NCBI RefSeq assembly: GCF_900115665.1
Contig: NZ_FOXH01000017.1
Coordinates: 90,877-154,876, forward strand
Source of the DNA: Pseudarcicella hirudinis
GTDB lineage: Bacteria; Bacteroidota; Bacteroidia; Cytophagales; Spirosomataceae
Length of the DNA: 64,000 bases
Reading direction: 5' to 3'
A model generated the notes under the pieces. It was not told the origin of the DNA. It searched no databases and saw only the letters and a list, made by a program, of their open reading frames with translations. Of the stretch, positions 19,076 to 28,122 are shown one piece after another (the stretch's first letter is position 1; the number at the start of each line of letters is the position of its first letter). Made by a program: the position numbers and the translations under genes.

Positions 19076-20839
19076 TTACCACCCAGGATTCTGTATCATT
19101 AGCTTATTTCTATCTATTTCTGATTGTGGAATTGGCCAGAAATAGTGTTTTCTTTCAAAAACACGTGTTTCAAAAACAGACCTTTCATAAAACTCTGTAT
19201 CGGTAAAGCTTATTCCTTTGCTTATATTCATACCATACATAGGGCCGCCTTGTGTTTCCTGAGCAATCTTCCATCTACGCACATCATATAAACGGTGTTC
19301 CTCAAAGGCTAGCTCAATTCGTCTTTCATGTCGAACACGATCACGCATTTCTGACTGATTGAAGCCAGTTGGCAATGCCGGAATACCTGCTCTTTCACGA
19401 ACTAAATTGATGTATTTAGCAATGTCAGCATTATTTGGGTTATATTCATTTAAGGCTTCTGCATAATTAAGATACATTTCTGCTAATCTAAAATAAATCC
19501 AAGATTGTTGTGTATATCTATTATTAGGCACATCACTATTTGGGCTTACAAATTTTGTAAGCAAATAACCTGTTTCGGTATGATCATGAGAACCGTTTTT
19601 ACCGGAAGCACCTGTAGCATATAATTGAATAGGTGTACCGGAGGCACCCGAAAATACCCAGGTATCGTGATTATACAGCACACATACATAAAACCTGGGT
19701 TCACGATTGAGGTACATATTCCAGTCCAGCGATTTGGTGAACTTTGTGTCAGTACTCGAAAGCCCTGTTTCTATATAGCCCGAACCAGCCTCATTAATAC
19801 GTTTGCCATTGGCCATGTGATAGGCATCAACCATTTGTTGTGTAACAGCCAAGCCATTCCACCCCTTCATTTGTCGCGGTGCCGCATGAATAGTCCACTT
19901 ATTGGTATTAGCACTTGGTCTTCCCCAAATTACTTCACTGTTCCAACGATCAATAAACACATCTCTATATGAAGCATAAGGGTCTAAATCACCATTGACA
20001 GTCGATTTTTTATACAACCCCCCGGGCATCATATCTATTACAGCCTTGGCGGCGTCAGCTGCCAGTTTCCATTTGTTGACGTCATAACTATTTGTAATTA
20101 ATAACTTCCCATTTGAGTTTTTGAAATCAGCATAATCCTGATTATTTCCATTAAACAAAGGACTGGCAGCATATAATAACACACGGGCTTTTATCGCCAT
20201 TGTTGTACGTTTATCCATTCTACCATAATCTATTACATTAGGAACGGTACCAGGCAAATCTTTAGCTGCTAAATCAAGTTCGTCAGCAATATATTTCACG
20301 CATTCATCATAAGAATTACGTGGACGAAGTGTTTCCGCATTTGTAGCATCAACAGGGATCGCATTAGATAAAATTACTACCGGACCGTATTGTTGTAACA
20401 AAAGAAAGTAATAATAGGCCCTCAACGCACGGGCCTCAGCTTTTGTTCGAATATTAATGCCTGGTGTAATGCCCTCACATTCAGTACAGCGTTCCACCTG
20501 ACTAATATACACCGAGGCTGCCCGAATAGCCTTGTAGTAAAATGAATATCTATCATAAGGAATAGAGGTAGGCCCCCAGTTTCCAGTATTAATATTATTA
20601 GCCCCAATTGTTGTCCAAACAAAATCTCCTTCGTCAGATACCGGCGTTAAGTTGGCATAAGGATCTGCCGGGTCTGGCAGGTAACTATAAATGTTGGCAA
20701 GGTATTTTTCAACCTCCAGTCTTGTAGTAAATACAGCATCAATAGTCAACATATCATCCGGCTGTTTATCCAGAAAATCATCACACGAAAAACCTATTAT
20801 GCCTGATATAAATAAAAGAAAGATGGATATTCGTTTCAT
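19076..20839 (-). CDS. SusD/RagB family nutrient-binding outer-membrane lipoprotein
   Basis: A 587-residue surface lipoprotein that binds oligosaccharides and caps the SusC pore. The N-terminus has a lipobox at GFSC followed by DDFLDKQPDD, the usual SusD start. TPR-like helices include AEARALRAYYYFLLLQQYGP, and the C-terminal SusD domain contains RLAEMYLNYAEALNEYNPN, RHERRIELAFEEHRLYDVRR and a closing FWPIPQSEIDRN. It lies 99 nt downstream of the SusC gene on the minus strand, the standard order. The substrate cannot be read from the protein; the neighbouring lyase and GH127 suggest a plant cell-wall or algal polysaccharide containing uronic acid and arabinose. Confidence 0.93.
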   Translation of the reverse strand: MKRISIFLLFISGIIGFSCDDFLDKQPDDMLTIDAVFTTRLEVEKYLANIYSYLPDPADPYANLTPVSDEGDFVWTTIGANNINTGNWGPTSIPYDRYSFYYKAIRAASVYISQVERCTECEGITPGINIRTKAEARALRAYYYFLLLQQYGPVVILSNAIPVDATNAETLRPRNSYDECVKYIADELDLAAKDLPGTVPNVIDYGRMDKRTTMAIKARVLLYAASPLFNGNNQDYADFKNSNGKLLITNSYDVNKWKLAADAAKAVIDMMPGGLYKKSTVNGDLDPYASYRDVFIDRWNSEVIWGRPSANTNKWTIHAAPRQMKGWNGLAVTQQMVDAYHMANGKRINEAGSGYIETGLSSTDTKFTKSLDWNMYLNREPRFYVCVLYNHDTWVFSGASGTPIQLYATGASGKNGSHDHTETGYLLTKFVSPNSDVPNNRYTQQSWIYFRLAEMYLNYAEALNEYNPNNADIAKYINLVRERAGIPALPTGFNQSEMRDRVRHERRIELAFEEHRLYDVRRWKIAQETQGGPMYGMNISKGISFTDTEFYERSVFETRVFERKHYFWPIPQSEIDRNKLMIQNPGW

Positions 20840-20938
20840 TGTTTTGTCCTTAAATTATACAGTTGATTATTTTGTTCAACCATCAGTTTTTTTAATACTT
20901 TTTAGAAAGAAAATAAAGTATATCAAGGGTGAATCGCC

Positions 20939-23900
20939 TTAAAAATTAATATTTACACCCATATTAATGTTCTTTTGGATAGGATATACGGCTCCTCTCC
21001 CATCACCTAATTCAGGATCCCAGAAGTTAAATTTACTCCAGGTAAGAAGGTTTAGTCCTGAGACATACACTCTGAAAGTATTTATTTTAAATTTTTGTGT
21101 AACCTCCTTAGGGATTGTATAACCTATTTCGACAGTTTTTAAGCGTAAATAACCGGCATCTCTTTGCCACCAGGTAGACGGACGGAAATTGTTGGCATTA
21201 GTACCAAAAGAAAGTCTTGGGAAGATAACATCCTGGTTAGGGTTTTCAGGAGTCCAACGATTTAACACATTTATATTGATATTCCCACGAATTCCTCCTT
21301 CTGCAAATGGATAAAACCCAACTCCTCCAAGCATAAAGCTCATTGTTCCTGCACCTTGTAAGAAGGCTGAAAAGTCAAAGCCTTTAAAACTGAGTGATAC
21401 CCCAAAACCATATACTAATTGCGGAGTACCAGGATTTCCGATAGCTACTTCATCAAATGCGTCAATTTTCCCATCTTCATTCACATCTTTATATTTTATG
21501 TCTCCGACACGTACTGGTCCAAACGTTTGAACAGGAGAATTATTTATTTCGTCCTGGCTGGTAAACAAACCCTCTGCAATCAGGCCAAAAGGTTGTTGAT
21601 AGCGCTTCCCCCTTCTGTTTTGATAAGTATATTTATAGTCCGGAGCATCATCATTAATAAGCTTATTCTGAACATACGTTACATTGGCTTTTAGGCCTAA
21701 GTTTAGTTTTCCTAGTTTTTTATTATACTCCATATTGGCATCAATCCCCTTATTCTCGAACTCCCCAATATTTCCCCACGGATTATTTTGAAGACCCATA
21801 ATGTCTGGAAGGGAGTTTCGTTGCATAAAGATTCCAGAACGATTTCTATGGAAGATATCTGCCTGTACATAAAATCCGCGTAAAAAACGCATTTCAATAC
21901 CTATATTACTTTCAATTTCTTTCTCCCATGTAAGATCTGCACCCCATTGGTCTTCCCCTCTCCCCGAAAAAACATTATTTACATCCACCCCAAAGGTATA
22001 TCCGCCATTACCCCCTCCTACCGTTGTTAAGTAAGCAAAACGACGTCCACCAATTTGATCATTCCCTTTTGTACCATAAGATCCTCTTAGTTTTAAATAT
22101 TGTATAACATCATTATCCTTGAAAAAGGGTTCCTGCGAAATTATCCACCCTAAAGCATACGCAGGAAAAAAGCCAAACCGATGGCCTTTGGCAAAGTTCT
22201 CAGAACCGTTATAACCAGCATTAAACTCAAAGAAGTATTTAGACTTGTAATTGTAAGATACACGGCCAACCAACCCCTGTAACCTGAATGGCAATGAACT
22301 TATGGCATCAGCGGCATCAGCCGATTGGTAATCCTGTTGGTTATAAAGTAAAAGTCCACTAATAGCGTGGCTTCCAATGGTTTTATCATAATTAAAATTA
22401 GCTTGCATGTAGATACGTCTGTTTCCACCTGAAGATTTTGAGAAACCTAAGTCAGCGTTACCGTTAACAAATTTATTTAACAATAAATCTCCATTCGTAT
22501 TTCTTCCTGTAGCAATATAGGCATCCACAGCGGACCTGATTCTTCCGATATTGTGAAAGTTATAGCCGTCAAAAGCAAACTTTCCCGAAAACTTCAAGCC
22601 TTTTACAACATCAGATAAATCCTGATTAAGGGTAATATCCGACTGAATATTGTTTCTCCATTCGGTAGAAAACCCTTTTCCGGTAAGGAGCATATAGGGG
22701 TTCGTTACCCCGTTTACACCGCCATATACAAATCCAGCAGGATTATTGAATGGATAAGTAGGTGCATAACCAATAGGCGTATTAAAATAAATTTCACTCC
22801 AAATATTTGAAGCAGAAGCCCCCGGATAATTTGAGGTGATTAGAATACCTCCTAAACCCAATTTCAATTCTGTATTTTTGCCTAATCTAACATCAGTGTT
22901 AGCACGGAAATTATAGCGCTTTAGTCCCGCATTAGTATTGTAGGTATTAAGGTTATCGCCTTTCCAGATTCCCTGTTCATCATAGTAGGTTGCTGATACA
23001 AAGTATTTTGCATTGACTGAGCCTCCCGTAATATTAAGATTGGCGCGTTTAGTAGGCGTATTTTTTTTCACCATTAAGTCTAACCAATTAACATTAGGAT
23101 ACAAGTAAGGGTCCGTCCCCGAGGCATATTTTTTAATAACTTCTGGGGTATAAGGTGTTACAAAGTTTGGGTTTGAAGCCAACTGGGCTTCGTTATACAA
23201 GTTCAGATACGTTATACCATCAACCAACTCTGGTAAACTTGTTGGAGAATTTAATCCTGTTTCATATTTAAAGCTCACAGTAGGCTTATCGTTGGTTCCT
23301 CTTCTTGTGGTAACTAAAATTACCCCATTTGCTCCCCGAATGCCATAAACAGCTGTTGCCGAAGCATCTTTTAATACAGAGAAGGATTCTATCTCTTCCG
23401 GCTCTATGTTATTAATCGGTCTCTCAACGCCATCGACAAGCACTAATGGTGATGCTCCTGCCCCGAAAGTACTAATACCACGAACCCAAAACTGAGCATC
23501 GTCGTACCCAGGTTCACCGTTTCTTTGAACTGCAATAATCCCTGCTACTTTTCCAGCTAAAGCATTATTTAAAGACCTTGGCGCAGCAGATTTTATATCG
23601 TTAATTTTTACTGTTGTGATAGCTCCGACTACACTTTCTTTCTTTTGTTCTCCATAACCTACTACCACTACTTCGTCTAGCGCTTTGTTATCTAATTGCA
23701 TAGCAATATCTATTTTCGAGCGGTTATTTACTTCTACTTCTTGTGTGATATAACCGACAAATGAGAAAACCAACGTGCTATTTCCACTCGGTACCTGAAT
23801 GGAATATTTACCATCTGACAATGAGCTAACCCCTTTAGATGTTCCTTTTATGGAAACACTTACACCTGGCATGGGCTGATTTTTTTCGTCAACAATTATC

Positions 23901-24337
23901 CCAGTTATATTTTTTTCAGCAAGATAACTCGTCCATGAAACCGAAAGCGAATTCATTGGCAACAATATAGGCTTTATCGTTCGGTTCAGGAGAATGGCCG
24001 AACCGATGGTCTCGAAAGAAAGATCCAAGGGTTTTAGCAACCTGACAAGTACATTCCTGAGAGACTCGTTCTGAATATCAATTGAAACATTTCTTTCAGA
24101 ACCTATCACTTGGGGGCTATATATAAATTTAACAGATGTTGCTTTTTGAATCTGCCGTAATGCCAGATCAAGGGACTTGTTTTCTAAATGCAAGACAACC
24201 TTCTGATTCAGAAACTCCTGTCCCATATTATCATGTGCAATAGCAAATGTTGCACATACAAAAGTTATTATAATCTGATAAAGAGAAAAACGCATGATTT
24301 TCAACAAAATCTTGTTTTGTTTTGTAATTTTTTTCAT
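20939..24337 (-). CDS. SusC/RagA TonB-dependent transporter with STN signalling domain
   Basis: A 1132-residue outer-membrane importer. After the signal peptide (about 1-38) comes an STN domain (about 45-100, VVLHLENKSLDLALRQIQ with SLRNVLVRLL), which in this family touches FecR in the periplasm and passes on substrate sensing. A carboxypeptidase-regulatory-like beta sandwich follows (about 143-225, GIIVDEKNQPMPGVSVSIKG), then the conserved DEVVVVGYGEQKKESVVGAI stretch, the plug (VLKDASATAVYGIRGANGVILVTT with its paired partners) and a 22-strand barrel ending MGVNINF. The gene stands between fecR and susD on the minus strand, which together with the STN domain indicates trans-envelope induction by the imported glycan. 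Confidence 0.95.
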   Translation of the reverse strand: MKKITKQNKILLKIMRFSLYQIIITFVCATFAIAHDNMGQEFLNQKVVLHLENKSLDLALRQIQKATSVKFIYSPQVIGSERNVSIDIQNESLRNVLVRLLKPLDLSFETIGSAILLNRTIKPILLPMNSLSVSWTSYLAEKNITGIIVDEKNQPMPGVSVSIKGTSKGVSSLSDGKYSIQVPSGNSTLVFSFVGYITQEVEVNNRSKIDIAMQLDNKALDEVVVVGYGEQKKESVVGAITTVKINDIKSAAPRSLNNALAGKVAGIIAVQRNGEPGYDDAQFWVRGISTFGAGASPLVLVDGVERPINNIEPEEIESFSVLKDASATAVYGIRGANGVILVTTRRGTNDKPTVSFKYETGLNSPTSLPELVDGITYLNLYNEAQLASNPNFVTPYTPEVIKKYASGTDPYLYPNVNWLDLMVKKNTPTKRANLNITGGSVNAKYFVSATYYDEQGIWKGDNLNTYNTNAGLKRYNFRANTDVRLGKNTELKLGLGGILITSNYPGASASNIWSEIYFNTPIGYAPTYPFNNPAGFVYGGVNGVTNPYMLLTGKGFSTEWRNNIQSDITLNQDLSDVVKGLKFSGKFAFDGYNFHNIGRIRSAVDAYIATGRNTNGDLLLNKFVNGNADLGFSKSSGGNRRIYMQANFNYDKTIGSHAISGLLLYNQQDYQSADAADAISSLPFRLQGLVGRVSYNYKSKYFFEFNAGYNGSENFAKGHRFGFFPAYALGWIISQEPFFKDNDVIQYLKLRGSYGTKGNDQIGGRRFAYLTTVGGGNGGYTFGVDVNNVFSGRGEDQWGADLTWEKEIESNIGIEMRFLRGFYVQADIFHRNRSGIFMQRNSLPDIMGLQNNPWGNIGEFENKGIDANMEYNKKLGKLNLGLKANVTYVQNKLINDDAPDYKYTYQNRRGKRYQQPFGLIAEGLFTSQDEINNSPVQTFGPVRVGDIKYKDVNEDGKIDAFDEVAIGNPGTPQLVYGFGVSLSFKGFDFSAFLQGAGTMSFMLGGVGFYPFAEGGIRGNININVLNRWTPENPNQDVIFPRLSFGTNANNFRPSTWWQRDAGYLRLKTVEIGYTIPKEVTQKFKINTFRVYVSGLNLLTWSKFNFWDPELGDGRGAVYPIQKNINMGVNINF

Positions 24338-24563
24338 AACTTGACTAAGCTTTTTTAAAATTTAGTAAAAAGAATCCCTGCCGACCCAAAACTTAGTTCA
24401 GGCCGGTTATTGCTTTTAAGCAACATGAGGGAGAAAATTTGTCGAAGATGTGCTCGCATCTTCGACATTTTCATTTAGAAAGTATTTGAGGAATTAGTAC
24501 AATTGATTCATTATTTACATAGTTATTTGTTTAAAGAGACTTTTTTAGAATCGGCGGAGTTAT
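24338..24563 (-). promoter_or_regulatory. fecR-susC gap with a terminator hairpin
   Basis: On the minus strand a hairpin with arms CATCTTCGAC and GTCGAAGATG (24441-24466, 10 pairs, 6-nt loop) is followed by AAATTTTC and probably ends the fecR message. susC is then likely transcribed from its own promoter between 24338 and about 24430, the expected target of the neighbouring ECF sigma factor. I could not define that promoter. Confidence 0.55.
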
Positions 24564-25676
24564 TTAATTACACTTACTTCCATTAATTACTATTTCACCG
24601 TCTTTGATTTCATAAGTGGCATTAATAGCTTTACAGATTAATGTCAATTTTTCATACAAAGGCTGGTTTTCCAGCTCTGCCGTGAGCTGACACTTAGAAA
24701 GTAACGCTCTATCATATTTTATAGTAATCCCATAAATTTCTTGCAGAGAATCCAGTACTTCATAAACTGGCGTATTTTCAAAAACCAATATATTATTTTT
24801 AATACCTGAAGGTTTTACAGGATCTGGCAACTCAATCAAAGTGCGTTCTATTTGCTTTGCAGAACGATTGAATATTGCCTTCTGATTTGGGGTTAGTGTC
24901 AATTCTGCCTGTTCTGTTGAAATGCCTTCCTCTTTTTCAGATGAATATACAGCAACCTTTCCCGTTTTTACGATTACTTTTACTTCTGTATCATTATCAT
25001 AAGAGCTTATTGTAAAACTGGTCCCTAATACTTTAGTAATAAGTTCATTGGCATAAACAATAAAGGGCTTCCTGGGATCTTTAGTAACTTCAAAAAAGGC
25101 TTCTCCGCTTAAGAACACTTCACGATTAGTGCCTGCAAATATTTTAGGATAACTAATACGACTATTTGCTCTTAGCTTTATTACACTTCTGTCTGGTAAA
25201 TACACAAGCATTTCGCTTTTACCTTTATTAATTACTTCCAGCAACAACTCTTTCTTATTTTCTATACGTTTCTCATATACTGTACTATTCCTAAAAGGAT
25301 TGACAGATAATTGTGTAGTGATATATAACAAAGCTATAATTCCGATAGCGACAGTTGCAGCAATTTTCCATAGTTTAGCAAAACCGATTAAGCGCTTAGC
25401 TGTTGAATAAGAAGACTTGTGTAAAGAAAGTTCGTCTCTGCTCTTTGATAAGCGTATCAGAGCAGTCTTCAATTCGGTTTCTGTCAGTTCCTCATGGGCA
25501 TCATGTATTTTTTTTATAAGCTCTTTTGCGGCCAAAACAGTTTTAGCCTGTTGTGGATGTTGCTTCTGCCAGTTTTCCCAAAATAAGGTATCTTCTGTTG
25601 AGTTTCTAATTACCCATCTACAAAAAGACTCATCTAGAATGAAGTCTTTAATAGAATATTTTGTATAATCTTGCAT
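24564..25676 (-). CDS. FecR family anti-sigma / sigma-regulator membrane protein
   Basis: A 370-residue single-pass inner-membrane protein. Residues 1-90 form the cytoplasmic sigma-binding part; the transmembrane helix is WKIAATVAIGIIALLYITTQ (about 96-115); the periplasmic FecR domain (about 130-245) shows LPDRSVIKLRANSRISYP, FLSGEAFFEVTKDPRKPFIV and VLGTSFTISSYDNDTEVKV; a C-terminal DUF4974 domain (about 295-365) has FENTPVYEVLDSLQEIYGI. It receives the signal from the STN domain of the adjacent SusC and controls the sigma factor encoded 191 nt upstream. All three partners of the circuit are adjacent. Confidence 0.94.
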   Translation of the reverse strand: MQDYTKYSIKDFILDESFCRWVIRNSTEDTLFWENWQKQHPQQAKTVLAAKELIKKIHDAHEELTETELKTALIRLSKSRDELSLHKSSYSTAKRLIGFAKLWKIAATVAIGIIALLYITTQLSVNPFRNSTVYEKRIENKKELLLEVINKGKSEMLVYLPDRSVIKLRANSRISYPKIFAGTNREVFLSGEAFFEVTKDPRKPFIVYANELITKVLGTSFTISSYDNDTEVKVIVKTGKVAVYSSEKEEGISTEQAELTLTPNQKAIFNRSAKQIERTLIELPDPVKPSGIKNNILVFENTPVYEVLDSLQEIYGITIKYDRALLSKCQLTAELENQPLYEKLTLICKAINATYEIKDGEIVINGSKCN

Positions 25677-25867
25677 AGATAAAATTGTATTTTTGGGCTT
25701 TTATACACTGAAATAGTAGCTTTGGCACAAACAATACCCTTCTTGTTTATATTTTTTTAAAATAATTTTTCTTTCAGACAAAAAATCATCAATTACTCAA
25801 AATCAATTTGATTTATTCAATCACGAAGTGTTAAATAAAAAATACTCAATAACTCCAAACATGAAAT

Positions 25868-26497
25868 TTAAAGAGGGAAAAAGAGATACTTTAGAAGTGG
25901 AATGATTAAAATATCACTAATAGAGAGTAATATTTTCTTTAAGTTCGAGAGAGAACGATGCAAAAAATTTGCCACTGTTTGGCGCTCAATATCCATAATT
26001 GAAGCAATTTCTTCATTAGAAAAACCCTGATAGTATTTCAAGAAGATGGCTTCCTGTTGACGTCTGGGTAATTGAATAATAGCCTGACGAATCGTTTGCT
26101 CGTTTTCGAGCAGAAACTCCTCGGCAATCCATTCGGTTTCAACCGATACTCCATCGGTGATCGTAAAGGATTCTTCTTCAAAGTAAGTAATATTGCCTAA
26201 TCGTTTTTCTAATTTTAGTTTCCTGAATAGGTTATTTCGAAGTGCCTTAATGAGGTAAATGGTAACATAAGGGTTTTCGACGAGTCTTTCTCTATGTGAC
26301 CACAATTCAAGAAAAAGATCTTGAATACAATCCTTGATTAATTCTTTGTCTTTAGAGAAACGTGTAGCATAATTATATAGCTCTCTGTATCGAATAGCAA
26401 AAATTTTGTCAAATGCCTCCCCGTCTCCATTTTTAAATTGGAGCCATAATTGACTTAATCTGGCTTCATCACTCGGAATTCTATCTATCGTTCTCAT
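25868..26497 (-). CDS. ECF RNA polymerase sigma factor (FecI/SigU-like)
   Basis: A 209-residue sigma-70 family factor. Region 2 (about 25-90) includes FDKIFAIRYRELYNYATRFS and IKDCIQDLFLELWSHRERL; region 4 (about 135-190) includes LPRRQQEAIFLKYYQGFSNE followed by the helix-turn-helix IASIMDIERQTVANFLHRSL. It belongs to the Bacteroidota ECF group paired with FecR and SusC. It is the first gene of the minus-strand regulatory block, and its targets should include the susC promoter. A hydrophobic tail (SDILIIPLLKYLFFPL) extends past region 4, which is unusual for a soluble factor and may reflect extra sequence gained by a lost stop, or a membrane contact. Confidence 0.93.
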   Translation of the reverse strand: MRTIDRIPSDEARLSQLWLQFKNGDGEAFDKIFAIRYRELYNYATRFSKDKELIKDCIQDLFLELWSHRERLVENPYVTIYLIKALRNNLFRKLKLEKRLGNITYFEEESFTITDGVSVETEWIAEEFLLENEQTIRQAIIQLPRRQQEAIFLKYYQGFSNEEIASIMDIERQTVANFLHRSLSNLKKILLSISDILIIPLLKYLFFPL

Positions 26498-26675
26498 ATA
26501 AATGTTTAAGCATTTTATTAAAGACGCAAATAGATAGCCTAATACCCTTCATTTTCTGATTTTTATTCAAAAAAATGCATATATATTACAAAAAATATTC
26601 ATTCCGGTTAATTACCATGTTTTATTCTGAGTTAAAAGTAAAGTTGTTGGATAAATTTTATATGGAAACCTAATT

Positions 26676-26876
26676 TTATTTTTGTAAGGAAATCAGGAAT
26701 GAAGCATATTGGTATTCAGCTTGCTTCTCCTCTCCATTAATCATAACTATATTAGGTTTTGAAGGTTGAGAAAATGTAGCTCTTATTAATGGTTGCCAGC
26801 TAATTTGTAAATTAAAGTCAGTATTTTGCTTTTTGACAATTAAAAATAATTTTGATAACGGACTGTACAGTAATCG
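26676..26876 (-). pseudogene. Unidentified 66-codon remnant without a start
   Basis: An open frame bounded by stops and lacking an ATG near its beginning reads convincingly like protein (DFNLQISWQPLIRATFSQPS, then INGEEKQAEYQYASFLISLQ) up to a TAA at 26676. It lies directly after the GH97 remnant on the same strand. I do not recognise the family; it may be the tail of a second decayed gene. The rest of 26498-26929 holds the leader of the sigma-factor gene. Confidence 0.3.
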
Positions 26877-27035
26877 TTACCCCTACTACAAACCCGTCTT
26901 TCCCACTTCTTTGGGCAATAGTGACAATTTCACCGATTTTTCCATAATAACTTTGGTATCGTCTCAAGTAGTTGGGATATGCTTCCAAAATTCCAGTTCA
27001 GGATTTTCTTTACTTTGAGAGGGTTTATCGTACAT
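26877..27035 (-). pseudogene. Remnant of a GH97 (SusB-like) glycosidase C-terminal region
   Basis: Read on the minus strand from 27035, one frame gives MYDKPSQSKENPELEFWKHI then PTT, a stop codon where tryptophan is expected, and DDTKVI; a +1 shift continues GKIGEIVTIAQRSGKDGFVV. GH97 alpha-glucosidases and galactosidases carry near the end of the catalytic domain the pattern 'DsP..Y..npE.leF...vPttWDeTkvl.gk.GeyvtiARrkG..WyvG'. The match runs through a stop and a frameshift, so this is a dead fragment; the first 500 or more residues are gone. The identification rests on recalled family motifs. Confidence 0.6.
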
Positions 27036-27100
27036 AATATCGTGGCATTATAGTATCCATAAAAAGGAGACACTCGATCACGGGGCTTATAATGACATCT

Positions 27101-27502
27101 TAGATTCTGATTTATCGTATTGTAATCATTTCCTAATTCTGATAGATGCTCATGATATTTCTGAATCCATGTTGGATTTATCTCGGAAAACAGAAGGTCC
27201 GCCTCCTCAGGATACCCGATCAATTTATTTAATACTGGTTCCTGAATTTGAGGTAGAGATATTTCTTTTATATAATAATCAATAAAACTTTCACCCACTA
27301 ATTCCACTTTAACCTTCCTACATGGTAGAAGCATACTTACTTCAGATTTCTGAACTACTCCTTTTCTTTTAGATTGTATTGCTGCATTAATTATCACAGA
27401 TAAAGGATGTGACGTTCTAACCTCACTTCGTTTTACATTCCAATCCTTTTTTTCAATAGCATAACCAACACTGAAACCCTTATGAATACGATTTTGAGTC
27501 AT
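27101..27502 (-). pseudogene. Truncated tyrosine recombinase (integrase N-terminal part)
   Basis: An ATG at 27502 opens a frame of 190 codons (to 26930), of which about the first 134 look like a Bacteroidota phage-type integrase. An arm-binding domain (GFSVGYAIEKKDWNVKRSEV, then THP-like TSHPLSVIINAAIQSKRK, equivalent to '...i.s.kWd.kk.rvk..hp.a..iN..i') is followed by a SAM-like core-binding domain (EINPTWIQKYHEHLSELGND, then YNTINQNL). The sequence then runs out of frame into the GH97 remnant, and the catalytic domain with its R-H-R-Y residues is absent. The protein cannot recombine DNA. It lies 188 bp from a tRNA-Arg gene, a common integration target. Confidence 0.7.
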
Positions 27503-27623
27503 GCGGATGCTAATTCAATATGAAATGTAATTTGATTCATCTTTTATGAGTGTAACAAATGAGTGTAACATTTTCGGTGTTGTAGTGAACTGTAGTAAAA
27601 TGATTTTAATACGGAAGGCACAA

Positions 27624-27657
27624 AAAAAGGTCACTCAACCTATTGAGTGACCTTTTT
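27624..27657 (-). terminator. Terminator of the tRNA cluster
   Basis: Perfect 15-bp arms, AAAAAGGTCACTCAA (27624-27638) and TTGAGTGACCTTTTT (27643-27657), with a 4-nt loop. It lies 33 nt beyond the 3' end of tRNA-Arg. Confidence 0.85.
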
Positions 27658-27689
27658 AATTTACCAGAATTTATCCGGATCTGATTTAG

Positions 27690-27763
<74 letters not shown>

Positions 27764-27771
27764 GAAATAAA

Positions 27772-27833
27772 AAAGGATTTTAGAACTATGACTTTAGAAT
27801 TCAAAATCTAAAATCTAAAATCTAAAATCCTTT
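27772..27833. repeat. Tandem 7-bp repeat within an inverted repeat between tRNA genes
   Basis: AAAATCT occurs three times plus a partial fourth copy (27803-27829). The last copies belong to the right arm TCTAAAATCCTTT (27821-27833), which is complementary to AAAGGATTTTAGA (27772-27784). The transcript between tRNA-Pro and tRNA-Arg can thus fold into a 13-bp stem, possibly a processing signal. Confidence 0.6.
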
Positions 27834-27841
27834 ATTTACTG

Positions 27842-27915
27842 TCGGGGTGGCAGGATTCGAACCTGCGACCTCTTGGTCCCAAACCAAGCGCGATACCGGG
27901 CTACGCTACACCCCG
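27842..27915 (-). tRNA. tRNA-Pro (anticodon TGG)
   Basis: A 74-nt minus-strand cloverleaf with acceptor CGGGGTG/CACCCCG, discriminator A, anticodon arm CTTGG-TTTGGGA-CCAAG with anticodon TGG, and T arm AGGTTCGAATCCT. CCA is not encoded. Confidence 0.93.
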
Positions 27916-27952
27916 AAAATTACCTAAACTCTCTTCCTCCAGAATATTGGAG

Positions 27953-28040
<88 letters not shown>

Positions 28041-28090
28041 TTAAACGTGCTAGGTTTCTCTTGTGATACCCTTGTTCCGTTTAGGTGATG

Positions 28091-28122
28091 CAAAGGTAGG
28101 GCTTTTTTTTAGTACGATGCAA
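28091..28122 (-). promoter_or_regulatory. Promoter of the tRNA-Ser-Pro-Arg operon
   Basis: On the minus strand TTG (28122-28120) and TACCTTTG (28098-28091) are 21 nt apart, fitting the Bacteroidota -33/-7 consensus. It lies 50 nt before tRNA-Ser. Beyond it, 28123-28688 is AT-rich and holds nothing I recognise. Confidence 0.65.

Noticed and set aside
27772..27833. Direct repeats that could suggest a CRISPR array
   Set aside because: The units are 7 bp and contiguous, with no spacers and no cas genes nearby.
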